Positions 25,816 through 34,267 of a DNA stretch of 64,000 bases are shown one piece after another. Both the position numbers and the translations under genes were made by a program. The notes below the pieces were generated by a model. That model saw nothing but the letters and a program-made list of their open reading frames with translations, did not search any database and was not told the origin of the DNA. This DNA comes from Nonomuraea polychroma (GTDB lineage Bacteria; Actinomycetota; Actinomycetes; Streptosporangiales; Streptosporangiaceae), in assembly GCF_004011505.1 (NCBI RefSeq), contig NZ_SAUN01000001.1, positions 3,410,001 to 3,474,000 on the forward strand. Reading direction: 5' to 3'. Position 1 is the stretch's first letter, and the number at the start of each line of letters is the position of its first letter.

Positions 25816-26406
25816 TCATCTGGCCGGAGTGAAACGCCAGAGCTGGTTGGGACCGTTCCAGCATCGGCCCTGAAGGACGTTGGCGCCGTGGGCGATGCTG
25901 AGGTGTGCGACGTCGAGACACATGCTGCGGGCGTGGCTGGGCCGGACCTCGACGAGGCCGCCTATGGAAGGCACGACCTGCCCGCGGGACGTCTCGGTGC
26001 TCCCGCGGAAGAACCAGGCTTGGTTGGAACCGCCCGTGCAGCGGCCGCCCTGGATGACGTCCGCGCCATGGGCCCTGCTGGCGTTCGCGACGTCCAGGCA
26101 CTTGTTCCCGGCGTGCCGCGGCCGGATCTCGAAGAGGTTGCCGCCCAGCGGCACGAGGGTCCAGTGCTGGTTGCGGTTGCCTGGTGTGCATCGAGCCTGG
26201 ACGACGTCGGCGCCGTGGGCCGCGCTGGCGTGGGCGACGTCCAGGCACATGCTGCCCCTGGCGTGGTCCGGACGGATGGTGAAGAAGGAGCCCGGCGCCG
26301 CCGGCGTGGCGTGCGCGGGAGCCGTCAGTCCCGCGGCGAGGGTGAACAGCGCCGCGCCCGTGACTGCCGCCGCACGAATCATTTGTCGTTTTCTCGTCCT
26401 GGACAT
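25816..26406 (-). CDS. Secreted R-type (ricin B) beta-trefoil lectin
   Basis: A 196-residue secreted protein. A signal peptide (RKRQMIRAAAVTGAALFTLA, cleavage near AHA) is followed by three repeats, each with MCLDVAH/KCLDVAN, HGADVIQ-type strands and a QxW-like motif (NQHW, NQAW, NQLW). That is one complete beta-trefoil without a catalytic domain. It should bind carbohydrate outside the cell. The ATG at 26406 is chosen because it starts the signal peptide. The upstream inverted repeat at 26553-26569 may be its operator. Confidence 0.9.
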   Translation of the reverse strand: MSRTRKRQMIRAAAVTGAALFTLAAGLTAPAHATPAAPGSFFTIRPDHARGSMCLDVAHASAAHGADVVQARCTPGNRNQHWTLVPLGGNLFEIRPRHAGNKCLDVANASRAHGADVIQGGRCTGGSNQAWFFRGSTETSRGQVVPSIGGLVEVRPSHARSMCLDVAHLSIAHGANVLQGRCWNGPNQLWRFTPAR

Positions 26407-26552
26407 GGTTTTCCCCCTGCATGTTCGGTGATTGATCGGACGCAGACCTCGATCGGGCTGAGCCCCTGGAACGAGGCGGACCCTGCCATGCCTTCGATCG
26501 ACGTTTCTGCGTCGTGCGGAACAAGGGTCTCCCGGCGGCGTGAACAGCAGCA

Positions 26553-26569
26553 TGAGTACCTCATACTCA
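26553..26569. promoter_or_regulatory. Inverted repeat TGAGTA-N5-TACTCA
   Basis: A 17-bp perfect dyad with 6-bp arms in the lectin/matrixin intergenic region, about 150 bp upstream of the lectin start. It could be an operator. Confidence 0.4.
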
Positions 26570-26766
26570 ATTCACTCGGCCGGTCGCGTCGTCGACGGCG
26601 AGCGGCTTGCTGAGCCGACTGACGGGGGACGTGGCTCAGCCGTTCGGGCGCGGTCGCGTGCGATGCGGGTGGTGGCGCGGTGCGCGGGATGCCGGCCGCG
26701 CCTCTGCGGGCAGGCCTGGGTTCGTCGTGACTCCGCCGCTGATCAGGCGGCCTGTTTCGCCTGCCC

Positions 26767-26795
26767 TTGACAGGTGATCACCAGAAGTTCATACT
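26767..26795 (+). promoter_or_regulatory. Sigma70-type promoter for the matrixin gene
   Basis: TTGACA (26767-26772), a 17-base spacer, then CATACT (26790-26795). The start of the metalloprotease gene is 134 bp downstream, leaving room for a long leader. Confidence 0.6.
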
Positions 26796-26928
26796 CCCTT
26801 CGAAGCGCTTCAATTTGCGTTCCAGCACTTTCCCTTCAATGCCCGGGCCTTCAGTGTCATCTCGGTTGTCAGGCCTGTTGTGTTTTCCTGCATGCCACCC
26901 CCCAGGACGCAAGGAGTGACGTCTCGAC

Positions 26929-27453
26929 ATGCATTCGGGAGCGTTAAAACGTCATGCACGGCGAGGGCTTTTCATGGTCCTCGCCGTCATGCTGGTGGGG
27001 GTGACGGGAGCCAATCCGGCTGCCGCCCACTGGAACGGCACCGGCCAGGACATCGCCAGCATCGCCATCTACCCCTACAGCTATAACAGCACCTGGCAGA
27101 CGCCGATGAACGCGGCGCTGTCGAATTGGAACGCGACCGCCAGCCCGGCCAATTTCTACAAGAGCACGTATTCGGGTTCGACGATCACGGTGAGTTCTTA
27201 CAGCGACACCTGGTATGGGTACTACCAGCGGTGCGGCGGCTCCTGTATGTACGTCCGGCTGAACTCCAGGACGATCAACAGGGACGCGTCGAACTTCGCG
27301 AATTTCGTCACGAGCACGCTCGTTCACGAGTTCGGGCACGCGTTGAATCTCGCGCACAACTCGCTCACGTCGATCATGAACACGAGCCGGAACCGTAATA
27401 CGATGACCAAACCCCAGTCGCATGATGTCGCCGACGTCAACTCCTATTACTAA
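26929..27453 (+). CDS. Secreted matrixin-like metalloprotease
   Basis: A 174-residue secreted protein with a signal peptide (GLFMVLAVMLVGVTGANPAA) and a metzincin zinc site HEFGHALNLAH at 133-143, plus a Met-turn SIMN at 148-151. The usual glycine of HExxHxxGxxH is Asn here. At about 140 residues mature it is minimal for the family, with no propeptide or haemopexin domain. It is followed 13 bp later by a lipoprotein gene, probably co-transcribed. Likely an extracellular peptidase. Confidence 0.85.
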   Translation: MHSGALKRHARRGLFMVLAVMLVGVTGANPAAAHWNGTGQDIASIAIYPYSYNSTWQTPMNAALSNWNATASPANFYKSTYSGSTITVSSYSDTWYGYYQRCGGSCMYVRLNSRTINRDASNFANFVTSTLVHEFGHALNLAHNSLTSIMNTSRNRNTMTKPQSHDVADVNSYY

Positions 27454-27466
27454 AGGGGGCCGTGCT

Positions 27467-28048
27467 GTGTTGAGACGTCTTGGCGCGCTCGTCTGCGCTG
27501 CGGTGTTCGTGACCGCGTGCTCGGCTCATGCCGAGCCCGTTCTCTATCGCGCCGACTATCCCCACTACGAGAGCGCGGACGCGCTCTTCGACAAGGCGAC
27601 CCTGGTCGTCGAAGCCCGCATCGTCGGGGCGCCGCGTCATCTCCAGCAAGTGGCGGCGCCTGATCCGGCCGTGACGGATCCGAAGCTGAACCCCCAGGCC
27701 GGAGCCCCTCCCGCGGCGGCGGCTCAGCCCGAGGCCCCTCCGACGATCATCACCGTCTCCACCGCCCAGGTGCTGAAGGTCTACAAAGGCCAGGCTCAGG
27801 TGGGGCAGACCATCGAGGTCAAGGAACTCGGGGGCGTGTTCGAGGGCGTGACCTACGCCGAGGAGCACACCACGCCGTTGAAGCAGGACAGCGGCTACAT
27901 CCTGTTCCTGGAAACCTTCCCCGACTCGCCGGCCGCGCTGCTCAATCCCGTGCAGGCGAAGTATCCGCTGGATGCCGCCGGCAACCCCGCGCCGCTGCCG
28001 GAGAACACCATCAAGGTGACGCGCGCCGAGCTGGAAACGAGGTCCTGA
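27467..28048 (+). CDS. Putative lipoprotein of unknown function
   Basis: A 193-residue protein with a signal peptide ending in the lipobox VTAC (Cys18), then YESADALFDKATLVVEARIV, a Pro/Ala-rich loop (about 70-95) and VSTAQVLKVYKGQAQVGQTI. The second half is beta-rich and includes EGVTYAEEHTTPLKQDSGYI. I do not recognise a named family; similar proteins are found beside secreted proteases in actinomycetes. The GTG at 27467 follows AAAGGGGG; the upstream in-frame starts lie inside the protease gene. Confidence 0.7.
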   Translation: MLRRLGALVCAAVFVTACSAHAEPVLYRADYPHYESADALFDKATLVVEARIVGAPRHLQQVAAPDPAVTDPKLNPQAGAPPAAAAQPEAPPTIITVSTAQVLKVYKGQAQVGQTIEVKELGGVFEGVTYAEEHTTPLKQDSGYILFLETFPDSPAALLNPVQAKYPLDAAGNPAPLPENTIKVTRAELETRS

Positions 28049-28053
28049 GAAAG

Positions 28054-28082
28054 CGGCCTGCCCCTCACTGGGGGGCAGGCCG
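28054..28082 (+). terminator. Hairpin after lipoprotein gene
   Basis: Perfect 11-bp arms CGGCCTGCCCC (28054-28064) and GGGGCAGGCCG (28072-28082) with a 7-base loop begin 6 bases after the stop. No T-run. Confidence 0.78.
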
Positions 28083-28142
28083 TGCGCGCCGCTGACCGTG
28101 CTGTGAACAGTCTCTTACCTGGCCGTTCCTAGCGTGGGACGC

Positions 28143-29606
28143 ATGGATGAGGCCCGGGATCCCGCCATGGCGGGGCGGCGTGCGGTGGACCGGCCGCCGG
28201 TGTGGGCCGCCGCGCGCCGCCCTTATGCGGTGCTGGCGCTGGTGGCCGTCTGCTTCACGGTGGTGCAGCTGGTGTTCACGGCGCGGATCGGGCTGGGCTG
28301 GGACGAGAGCGTTTACCTCAGCCAGGTGGCCCGCGGCGTGCCCGCCGCCGAGTTCACCGCGCCGCGCGCCCGCGGGGTTCAGCTGCTGGCCGCGCCCGTC
28401 GCCCTCCTCACGCCGTCGGTGACGGCCATCCGCTGGTATCTGAGCATGTTGTCCGGGATCGCGCTGTTCCTGGCGTACGCGCCGTGGATCCGGCTGCGGC
28501 CAGGATCGCTCGCGCCGCTGGCCGCTGCGCTGTTCGCCGGGCTGTGGTTGTCGGTGCTGTACGGCAACGAGGCCATGCCGAACATGTGGCTGGCGTACTG
28601 CGCGGTCGCCGGGGTGGGCCTGGCCTGCCTGGCCGATCGGCGCCCGGCGTCCGGCCTGGCCACGGCCGGGGTGGTGGCGGCGTTCGCCCTGGCGTCGCTG
28701 CTGCGCCCTTCGGACGCGACCTGGCTGGCGGCGCCGCTGCTCGCGTACGGGATCGTGCGGCGGCGGGCGCGGCTGTTCGCGGCGGTGGCGGCGGGGCTGG
28801 TGATCGGCTGGGCGCAGTGGATGGGCGAGGCGCTCGTGCGGTTCGGCGGGCCGATGGCGCGGCTGCGCGCGGCGGGGGCGGAGAACGCGACAGGGCTGCA
28901 CTTCAGCCTGCCCGATCATCTGCGCGCGCTGAACGGGCCGCTGCTGTGCCGGTTCGGCGTCGAATGCGGGGGTTTCCCGCCGGCGCAGATCGCCTGGTTC
29001 GCGGCCGTGCCGGTCGTGGCGGGGCTGGGGGTGTGGGCGGCGCGGCGCCGCTCACTGCTGGCGGCCGCGGCCTGCGGCCTGTCGCTCGCCTTCGTCTACC
29101 TGTTCACCGTCGGCTACGCCGCTCCGCGTTTCCTGCTGCCCGCTTACGCCCTGCTGGCCCTGCCGGCCGCCGCGGGGGTCGTCTGGTTGTGCCGGCGGCG
29201 CGGCACCGCGGTGCTCGCCGTCGCCGGCGTGGCGTGCTACTTCGCCCTGCAGGCCAGGTCCGTCGTCGTCCACGGCGGGCAGATCCAGGCCGCCCGCGCC
29301 GTGAATCCGGCGGTCGCCGCGCGGCTGCAGCAGCTGGGCATGCGCCCGCCGTGTTTCCTGTACGGTCACGACGCCGTGCAGATCGCCTACCTGGCGCGGT
29401 GCGCCGCGCACGGCGTCTTCCGCCATTACGGCGGCCGGTCGTCGGTGCCGTCGTCGATCAGGGCCGCGCTGCGGCGGGGCGAGTGGGTGGGCGTGATCAC
29501 GGCCTCCCGCCGGCCTCCGGCCCCGTTCCTGACGTCGTGGACGGCGGTGGAGTTGCGGCTGGACGGCGGAACCCGGCGGTACGTATTTCTGCCGCCGGGA
29601 CATTAG
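28143..29606 (+). CDS. Polytopic membrane protein, GT-C glycosyltransferase-like
   Basis: A 487-residue protein with about ten hydrophobic helices. After the first helix comes the acidic motif GLGWDESVYLSQVARG, which matches the first-loop Asp/Glu motif of GT-C (GT39/GT87-like) polyprenyl-linked glycosyltransferases. A C-terminal extracytoplasmic domain contains PPCFLYGHDAVQIAYL. It probably moves a sugar from a lipid carrier outside the membrane, but the acceptor is unknown. ATG at 28143; 28134 is the alternative. Confidence 0.75.
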   Translation: MDEARDPAMAGRRAVDRPPVWAAARRPYAVLALVAVCFTVVQLVFTARIGLGWDESVYLSQVARGVPAAEFTAPRARGVQLLAAPVALLTPSVTAIRWYLSMLSGIALFLAYAPWIRLRPGSLAPLAAALFAGLWLSVLYGNEAMPNMWLAYCAVAGVGLACLADRRPASGLATAGVVAAFALASLLRPSDATWLAAPLLAYGIVRRRARLFAAVAAGLVIGWAQWMGEALVRFGGPMARLRAAGAENATGLHFSLPDHLRALNGPLLCRFGVECGGFPPAQIAWFAAVPVVAGLGVWAARRRSLLAAAACGLSLAFVYLFTVGYAAPRFLLPAYALLALPAAAGVVWLCRRRGTAVLAVAGVACYFALQARSVVVHGGQIQAARAVNPAVAARLQQLGMRPPCFLYGHDAVQIAYLARCAAHGVFRHYGGRSSVPSSIRAALRRGEWVGVITASRRPPAPFLTSWTAVELRLDGGTRRYVFLPPGH

Positions 29607-29750
29607 CCCGGGCACGCACGCGGCGAGGCGTTGGGGCGTGTGGTCCTTTGCCTTGGCGTCGATTTTGCCATCCACGGGCGAGATTCCAGACAGCCGGCCT
29701 CGCGTGAGTTCTAGGCTGCCAGCGGTGTCGTCGAACAAGAGGGGAAGGGC

Positions 29751-30302
29751 ATGCAATCGGCCCTCTCGCTGCTGGTCTCGGTTGCCGTGGCGCTCAGGCT
29801 CGGCGCCGTCTCGACAGCTTCGGCCGAGGATGTCCGCACCGGACACGTGATGGCCACCATGGCTCTGCGTCAATTCCCCCTGGAGATCACCGTGCCGGAT
29901 TCGGTCGCTGCCGGCAGCACGGGTCCGGGCGGTACGATCAGCGCCACGCTCGGCACGGTGACGGTGACCGATGCCCGGCCGTCGGATCCCTCGTGGTCGG
30001 TGACGGTGTCGGCGACGGACTTCACCACCGGCGGCGGATCGGCGGCCGAGACCGTCACCGCGGGCGAGGTGGCATATTGGTCCGGTCCCGTCACCGGCTC
30101 ATCGGGCGGTGGCTCCCACACACCGGGACAGGACACCGCGCAGGCGCGTGTCGCTCTGTCGGTGCCTGTGACGGCGTTCAGCGGGCGTAAGACCTCTCTG
30201 TCCACGCAAATCACGAGCTGGCAGCCGACGCTCGTCATCACGCCGCCGCTCTCGGCTGTGGCGGGCACGTACACCGGCGTCATCGTCCACTCGGTGACCT
30301 GA
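29751..30302 (+). CDS. Secreted WxL-like surface protein A
   Basis: A 183-residue secreted protein: signal peptide (LSLLVSVAVALRLGAVSTAS), then beta-rich sequence. DPSWSVTVSATDFTT matches the first WxL-domain motif with Val in the Leu place, and AGTYTGVIVHSVT matches the C-terminal motif with His for Trp. Such domains bind peptidoglycan or other wall polymers in Firmicutes. It is a diverged paralogue of 31419-32006 and converges on the DUF916-like gene. AGGGGAAG precedes the ATG. Confidence 0.7.
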   Translation: MQSALSLLVSVAVALRLGAVSTASAEDVRTGHVMATMALRQFPLEITVPDSVAAGSTGPGGTISATLGTVTVTDARPSDPSWSVTVSATDFTTGGGSAAETVTAGEVAYWSGPVTGSSGGGSHTPGQDTAQARVALSVPVTAFSGRKTSLSTQITSWQPTLVITPPLSAVAGTYTGVIVHSVT

Positions 30303-30404
30303 TCCTCGCCTGCGCCGCGGGTGAGGCCGGGAACTCATGACCAGCCACGCGCTACACCAGGTGCCTCCCTGGCCGGGATGGCTGATCGTTGACGGCCGGC
30401 AGGC

Positions 30405-31415
30405 CTACGCCCGTGCGGCGCGAAGCCGGCGGCGACGGCGCATCCGGAGGATGGGCAGGACGAACAGGTATACGCAACAGGCGGCGATGACGATCAATGT
30501 GGCGATGACGATCGGGGACACGGGGGAGTCCAGGAGGGCGGGCAGGCCCCAGAAGGCGTTTTGCTCGGGGAAGGTGAGCGTGCCGGTGACGGTGCGCTTG
30601 ATGAGGCCGCTCTGCAGCGTGAGCGTGACCTTCCAGGGGCCGTTGGGCAGCCGGGCATCGAGCACCACCATGACGGGCGCGGTGTCGTTGAGGGCGAGCG
30701 TCGTCCCTGTCTGGGCGGCGAACGGTCCGGCGTTGAGGCCTCCCGGCCCATCGGACAACCACAGCTTCCCGCTCAGGTCGAGGGCGCGTTCGCCGGTGTT
30801 GCGCACCGTCGCCTTGATCACGGGCAGGCCGTCCTCGGTGCGGCCGGGGATCAGGTGGTCGATGGAGAAGTCCGACGGGGGATCGCCGCCCGGCCCGATG
30901 TCGAGATAGACCCTGACCCCGACTCTGTTGACGATCTGGACGTTTTTCCTGGGGCCGGGCCTCGTGGAGCCGACCTCGGCCCAGATGGCGCCGTACCGCT
31001 CGCCTCGGGTGGCCGATTCCGGCACGCTGATCGTGGCCTTGACCGGTGTGCGGCTGTTCGGGGGTACGACTATTTCCGGACGGTCGAGGGAAATCCATGA
31101 GCTGAGCTCGTTGGCGTTCGGGTCGGCCGCCGGCATGAATTTGTCGTCGTGGATTTCCGCCGCGGCGGCGTATATCTTCACGTGTTGCGGTTCGCTGGAG
31201 GTGTTTCTGATTTCGAGTCGCCGGGAGAACCGGGTGCCGGGATTGACATGGTCGATGATGTAGATATGGGCTCGCGGGTCGTTTTTGCGGCCCAAGGTGG
31301 CTTCGCGCAGTCTGATGCCGATGCCGCCGTCCGCGTACAAAGGGGCGGCTCCCGTGCCGTGCAGCACGAGAGCCAGCACACTGATTGCCGTGAACAGCCG
31401 GGATCGTCGTGTCAT
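30405..31415 (-). CDS. DUF916-like (WxL-interacting) membrane-anchored protein
   Basis: A 336-residue protein: signal peptide, an immunoglobulin-like domain (IYIIDHVNPGTRFSRRLEIRN in two parts, then VPPNSRTPVKATISVPES and GERYGAIWAEVGS) typical of DUF916, a second beta domain (about 180-285), one transmembrane helix (about 300-322) and a basic tail RMRRRRRLRAARA. In Firmicutes, DUF916/DUF3324 proteins anchor WxL proteins. The gene follows the WxL-like gene 31419-32006 by three bases on the same strand, so the two are surely co-expressed. Confidence 0.8.
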   Translation of the reverse strand: MTRRSRLFTAISVLALVLHGTGAAPLYADGGIGIRLREATLGRKNDPRAHIYIIDHVNPGTRFSRRLEIRNTSSEPQHVKIYAAAAEIHDDKFMPAADPNANELSSWISLDRPEIVVPPNSRTPVKATISVPESATRGERYGAIWAEVGSTRPGPRKNVQIVNRVGVRVYLDIGPGGDPPSDFSIDHLIPGRTEDGLPVIKATVRNTGERALDLSGKLWLSDGPGGLNAGPFAAQTGTTLALNDTAPVMVVLDARLPNGPWKVTLTLQSGLIKRTVTGTLTFPEQNAFWGLPALLDSPVSPIVIATLIVIAACCVYLFVLPILRMRRRRRLRAARA

Positions 31416-31418
31416 GGG

Positions 31419-32006
31419 CTACGTGATCGTGTGGGTGATCGTGCCGGTGTACGTGCCCGCGATGTCCTCGGCCTCGGGGTCCGTCGTGATGAGAGGATTC
31501 CAGACCGCGGTGTTGACACCGGTGCCGCCGGTGTGGGAGAAGGCGGTGCGCGCAACGCTCATGTCTTGCCCGGTGGCGGGCGGCGGCGCGGCGCAGCCTG
31601 TCTGGCCCGGAGTGAAGGTTCCGCTGCCGGAGGTGCTGGTCGCGGCGCCCGAGCAGTAGTACACGTTGGTGGTCGGGACGGTCTCGGAGGCGTCGAACGG
31701 CGCTGTGCCGGTGGTGAAGGCCGTCGATGTCACGGTCGCCGTCCAACTGGCGTCGGCTGCCGCGCGCTCGTCGGTCACGGTGATCGCACCGAGGTTTCCC
31801 GAGGCGAAGCCACCCGGTGTCGCGCCGGAGAGAGCGGCTGTGTCGGGAATGGTGATGTCCAGGACGTCCGCCGTCACGGCGAACGTCGTCGTGGTATTAC
31901 AGGCGACATCTTCAGCACAGGTCGCTGCGTAGGCCGGAGTTGTGGAGACCATGCCGGCTCCCAGCACCATTGCTCCGGCCAGGGCAATGCGAATATATCT
32001 GTTCAT
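31419..32006 (-). CDS. Secreted WxL-like surface protein B
   Basis: A 195-residue secreted protein: signal peptide (IRIALAGAMVLGAGMVSTTP), then the WxL-like motif ASWTATVTSTAFTTG and the terminal motif AGTYTGTITHTIT. VLDITIPDTAALSG is shared in pattern with protein A. Four cysteines (CAEDVAC, and two more near YYCSG and GCAAP) could form two disulfides. It is the first gene of a two-gene unit with the DUF916-like gene. Likely a wall-associated structural protein. Confidence 0.75.
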   Translation of the reverse strand: MNRYIRIALAGAMVLGAGMVSTTPAYAATCAEDVACNTTTTFAVTADVLDITIPDTAALSGATPGGFASGNLGAITVTDERAAADASWTATVTSTAFTTGTAPFDASETVPTTNVYYCSGAATSTSGSGTFTPGQTGCAAPPPATGQDMSVARTAFSHTGGTGVNTAVWNPLITTDPEAEDIAGTYTGTITHTIT

Positions 32007-32295
32007 ATCAATGACTGTCCTTTTAGTGCCGTACAGATCTCCGCTAGCACGTTAACACGGCATGTGGCCCATCCTGCGACTCTATGGAGTCAATGACGGC
32101 CAAAGAATGCTCAACGCAAGCCGCAGCGATTAGGTGCATTTCGGTCATAGTGCAAAAGAATTGCCGGTTGGTGTCACAACGACGTTTCACTATGCCGCCT
32201 CATGCACATGGTCGCCATGCGAACCCCGGCGCGGCCGTGGGCAGGCTCGGGGTGTCGACCGTGCAGGCGCGGGCGGGTGCATAGACTTGTGCGAC

Positions 32296-33725
32296 GTGAC
32301 GTCGAAGCCGCGTATCCCGAATGTCCTGGCCACCCGCTATGCCTCGCCGGAGCTGACCCGCCTGTGGTCGCCCGAATACAAGATCGTCGCCGAGCGGCGG
32401 TTGTGGCTGGCGGTGCTGCGGGCGCAGGCCGAGCTGGGGATCGCGGTCCCGGACAGCGCGATCGCCGACTACGACAAGGTGGTCGAGCAGGTCGACCTGG
32501 AGTCGATCGCGGCGCGCGAGCGCGTCACCCGGCACGACGTCAAGGCCCGCATCGAGGAGTTCAACGCCCTGGCCGGGCACGAGCAGGTGCACAAGGGCAT
32601 GACCTCGCGCGACCTGACGGAGAACGTCGAGCAGCTGCAGATCCGCGACAGCCTGCTGCTGGTGCGCGACCGTACGGTGGCGCTGCTGGCGCGGCTGGCG
32701 ACGCTGGCCGAGGAGCACGAGGCGACCGTGATGGCGGGCCGCTCGCACAATGTGGCGGCGCAGGCCACCACGCTGGGCAAGCGGTTCGCGACGGCGGCCG
32801 ACGAGCTGCTGGTGGCCTACCGGCGGCTGGAGGAGCTGATCGGCCGCTACCCGCTGCGCGGCATCAAGGGCCCGGTCGGCACCGCGCAGGACATGCTGGA
32901 CCTGCTGGGCGGCGACCGCGCCAAGCTGGCCGAGCTGGAGGGCCGGGTGGCCGCGCATCTGGGGTTCGCCCGCCGCTTCACCAGCGTCGGGCAGGTCTAT
33001 CCGCGGTCGCTGGACTTCGAGGTGGTCACCGCGCTGGTGCAGCTGGCGGCGGCGCCGTCGTCGCTGGCCAAGACGATCCGGCTGATGGCCGGGCACGAGC
33101 TGGTCACCGAGGGGTTCGCCGAGGGGCAGGTGGGCTCGTCGGCGATGCCGCACAAGATGAACACCCGCTCCTGCGAGCGGGTCAACGGCCTGGCCGTGGT
33201 GCTGCGCGGTTATGCGTCCATGACCGGGGAGCTGGCGGGCGACCAGTGGAACGAGGGCGACGTGTCCTGCTCGGTGGTGCGGCGGGTGGCGCTGCCGGAC
33301 GCGTTCTTCGCCTTCGACGGGCTGGTGGAGACGATGCTGACGGTGCTGGACGAGTTCGGCGCCTTCCCGCGGTGATCGCCGCGGAGCTGGGCCGCTATCT
33401 GCCGTTCCTGGCCACGACGAAGATGCTGATGGCGGCCGTGCGCGCGGGGATGGGCCGCGAGCAGGCGCACGAGCTGATCAAGGAGCACGCGGTGGCGGCG
33501 GCGCTGGCGATGCGCTCGCGCGGCGCCGGCAACGCGCTGCTGGACCTGCTGGCCGGCGATGAGCGGTTCCCGCTCGACCGTGAGCGGCTGGAGGCGTTGC
33601 TGGCCGACCGGGTGTCGTTCACCGGCGCCGCGGCCGACCAGGTGGAGGCGGTCTCGCAGCAGGTGGGCGAGGTCGTGGCGGCGCATCCCGAGGCGGCGGC
33701 GTACCGCCCGGGCGCCATCTTGTGA
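32296..33725 (+). pseudogene. purB: Adenylosuccinate lyase with single-base frameshift
   Basis: PurB of 476 residues split across two frames. The first starts at GTG 32296 (TSKPRIPNVLATRYASPEL) and includes the signature SSAMPHKMNTRSCE; it ends early at 33375 after LDEFGAFPR. The second frame continues VIAAELGRYLPFLATTKMLM to 33725. Adding one C to the CCC run at 33366-33368 restores FPAVIAAELG. PurB catalyses two steps of purine synthesis and is normally essential, so an assembly error is more likely than a dead gene. The stop overlaps the following GNAT start (GTGA). Confidence 0.9.
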
Positions 33726-34121
33726 TCCACGAGCTGCGCCGCCCGCAGCAGGTGCGGGCGGCGTGCGGGGACGACGACCTGGTGATGTGGGTGGCGCAGG
33801 GCCTGCGGAGCGGCGCCCGCGCCTGGGCACTGGGGGACGCGGTGGTGGCCGCCTGCCCGGCGGTCTCCCGGCGGGACCGGCTGGCCGTGTGGGGCGGCCG
33901 GGCGGGCGCGGCGGCGCTGGTCCGGCACGCGCTGGCCGAGCTCGGGCCGGCGTTCCGGCCGTTCGGCGAGGTGGAGCTGATGCGGCACGTCACCGGCGCG
34001 GTGGACGGGCTGGAGCCGGGCGGCGCTGATGGTGGACGACGACAATGCCGCGGCGATCCGGGTGTATGAGCGGATCGGCTACCGGCGCCGCCCAGTGATG
34101 GCCTCGCGCGTCGCCACCTGA
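33722..34121 (+). pseudogene. GNAT acetyltransferase with internal deletion
   Basis: It starts at GTG 33722, overlapping the purB stop. The N-terminal part IHELRRPQQVRAACGDDDLV to VDGLEPGG (about 100 residues) is in one frame. The frame then runs into nonsense, while another frame from 34023 gives the GNAT C-terminus ALMVDDDNAAAIRVYERIGY ending at 34121. The acetyl-CoA-binding core (motif A) between them is absent. This looks like an internal deletion of several hundred bases, not a sequencing error. Confidence 0.65.
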
Positions 34122-34166
34122 CCCGGCCGCTCGACGCGGTTGCTTGACCCCGGCCGCTCGACGCGG
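34122..34166. repeat. 18-bp direct repeat after GNAT remnant
   Basis: CCCGGCCGCTCGACGCGG occurs at 34122-34139 and again at 34149-34166, separated by 9 bases. No gene function is evident. Confidence 0.6.
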
Positions 34167-34267
34167 CGGCTTCGCCTTGCGGGTTGACCTGGGCTTTTGG
34201 CCCGGGGAGCGGGTGCGGGGAAAATCGGGTGTGGTTCCGGCGGCGCTCGTGCACAGTTGACGGGGTG

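Larger units (their letters stand above)
26407..26928. other. Intergenic region between lectin and matrixin genes
   Basis: No convincing gene in 520 bp between two divergent secreted-protein genes. It holds a perfect inverted repeat TGAGTA/TACTCA (26553-26569) and a sigma70-like promoter (26767-26795). The word TCATACTC occurs in both, 228 bp apart. Confidence 0.6.
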
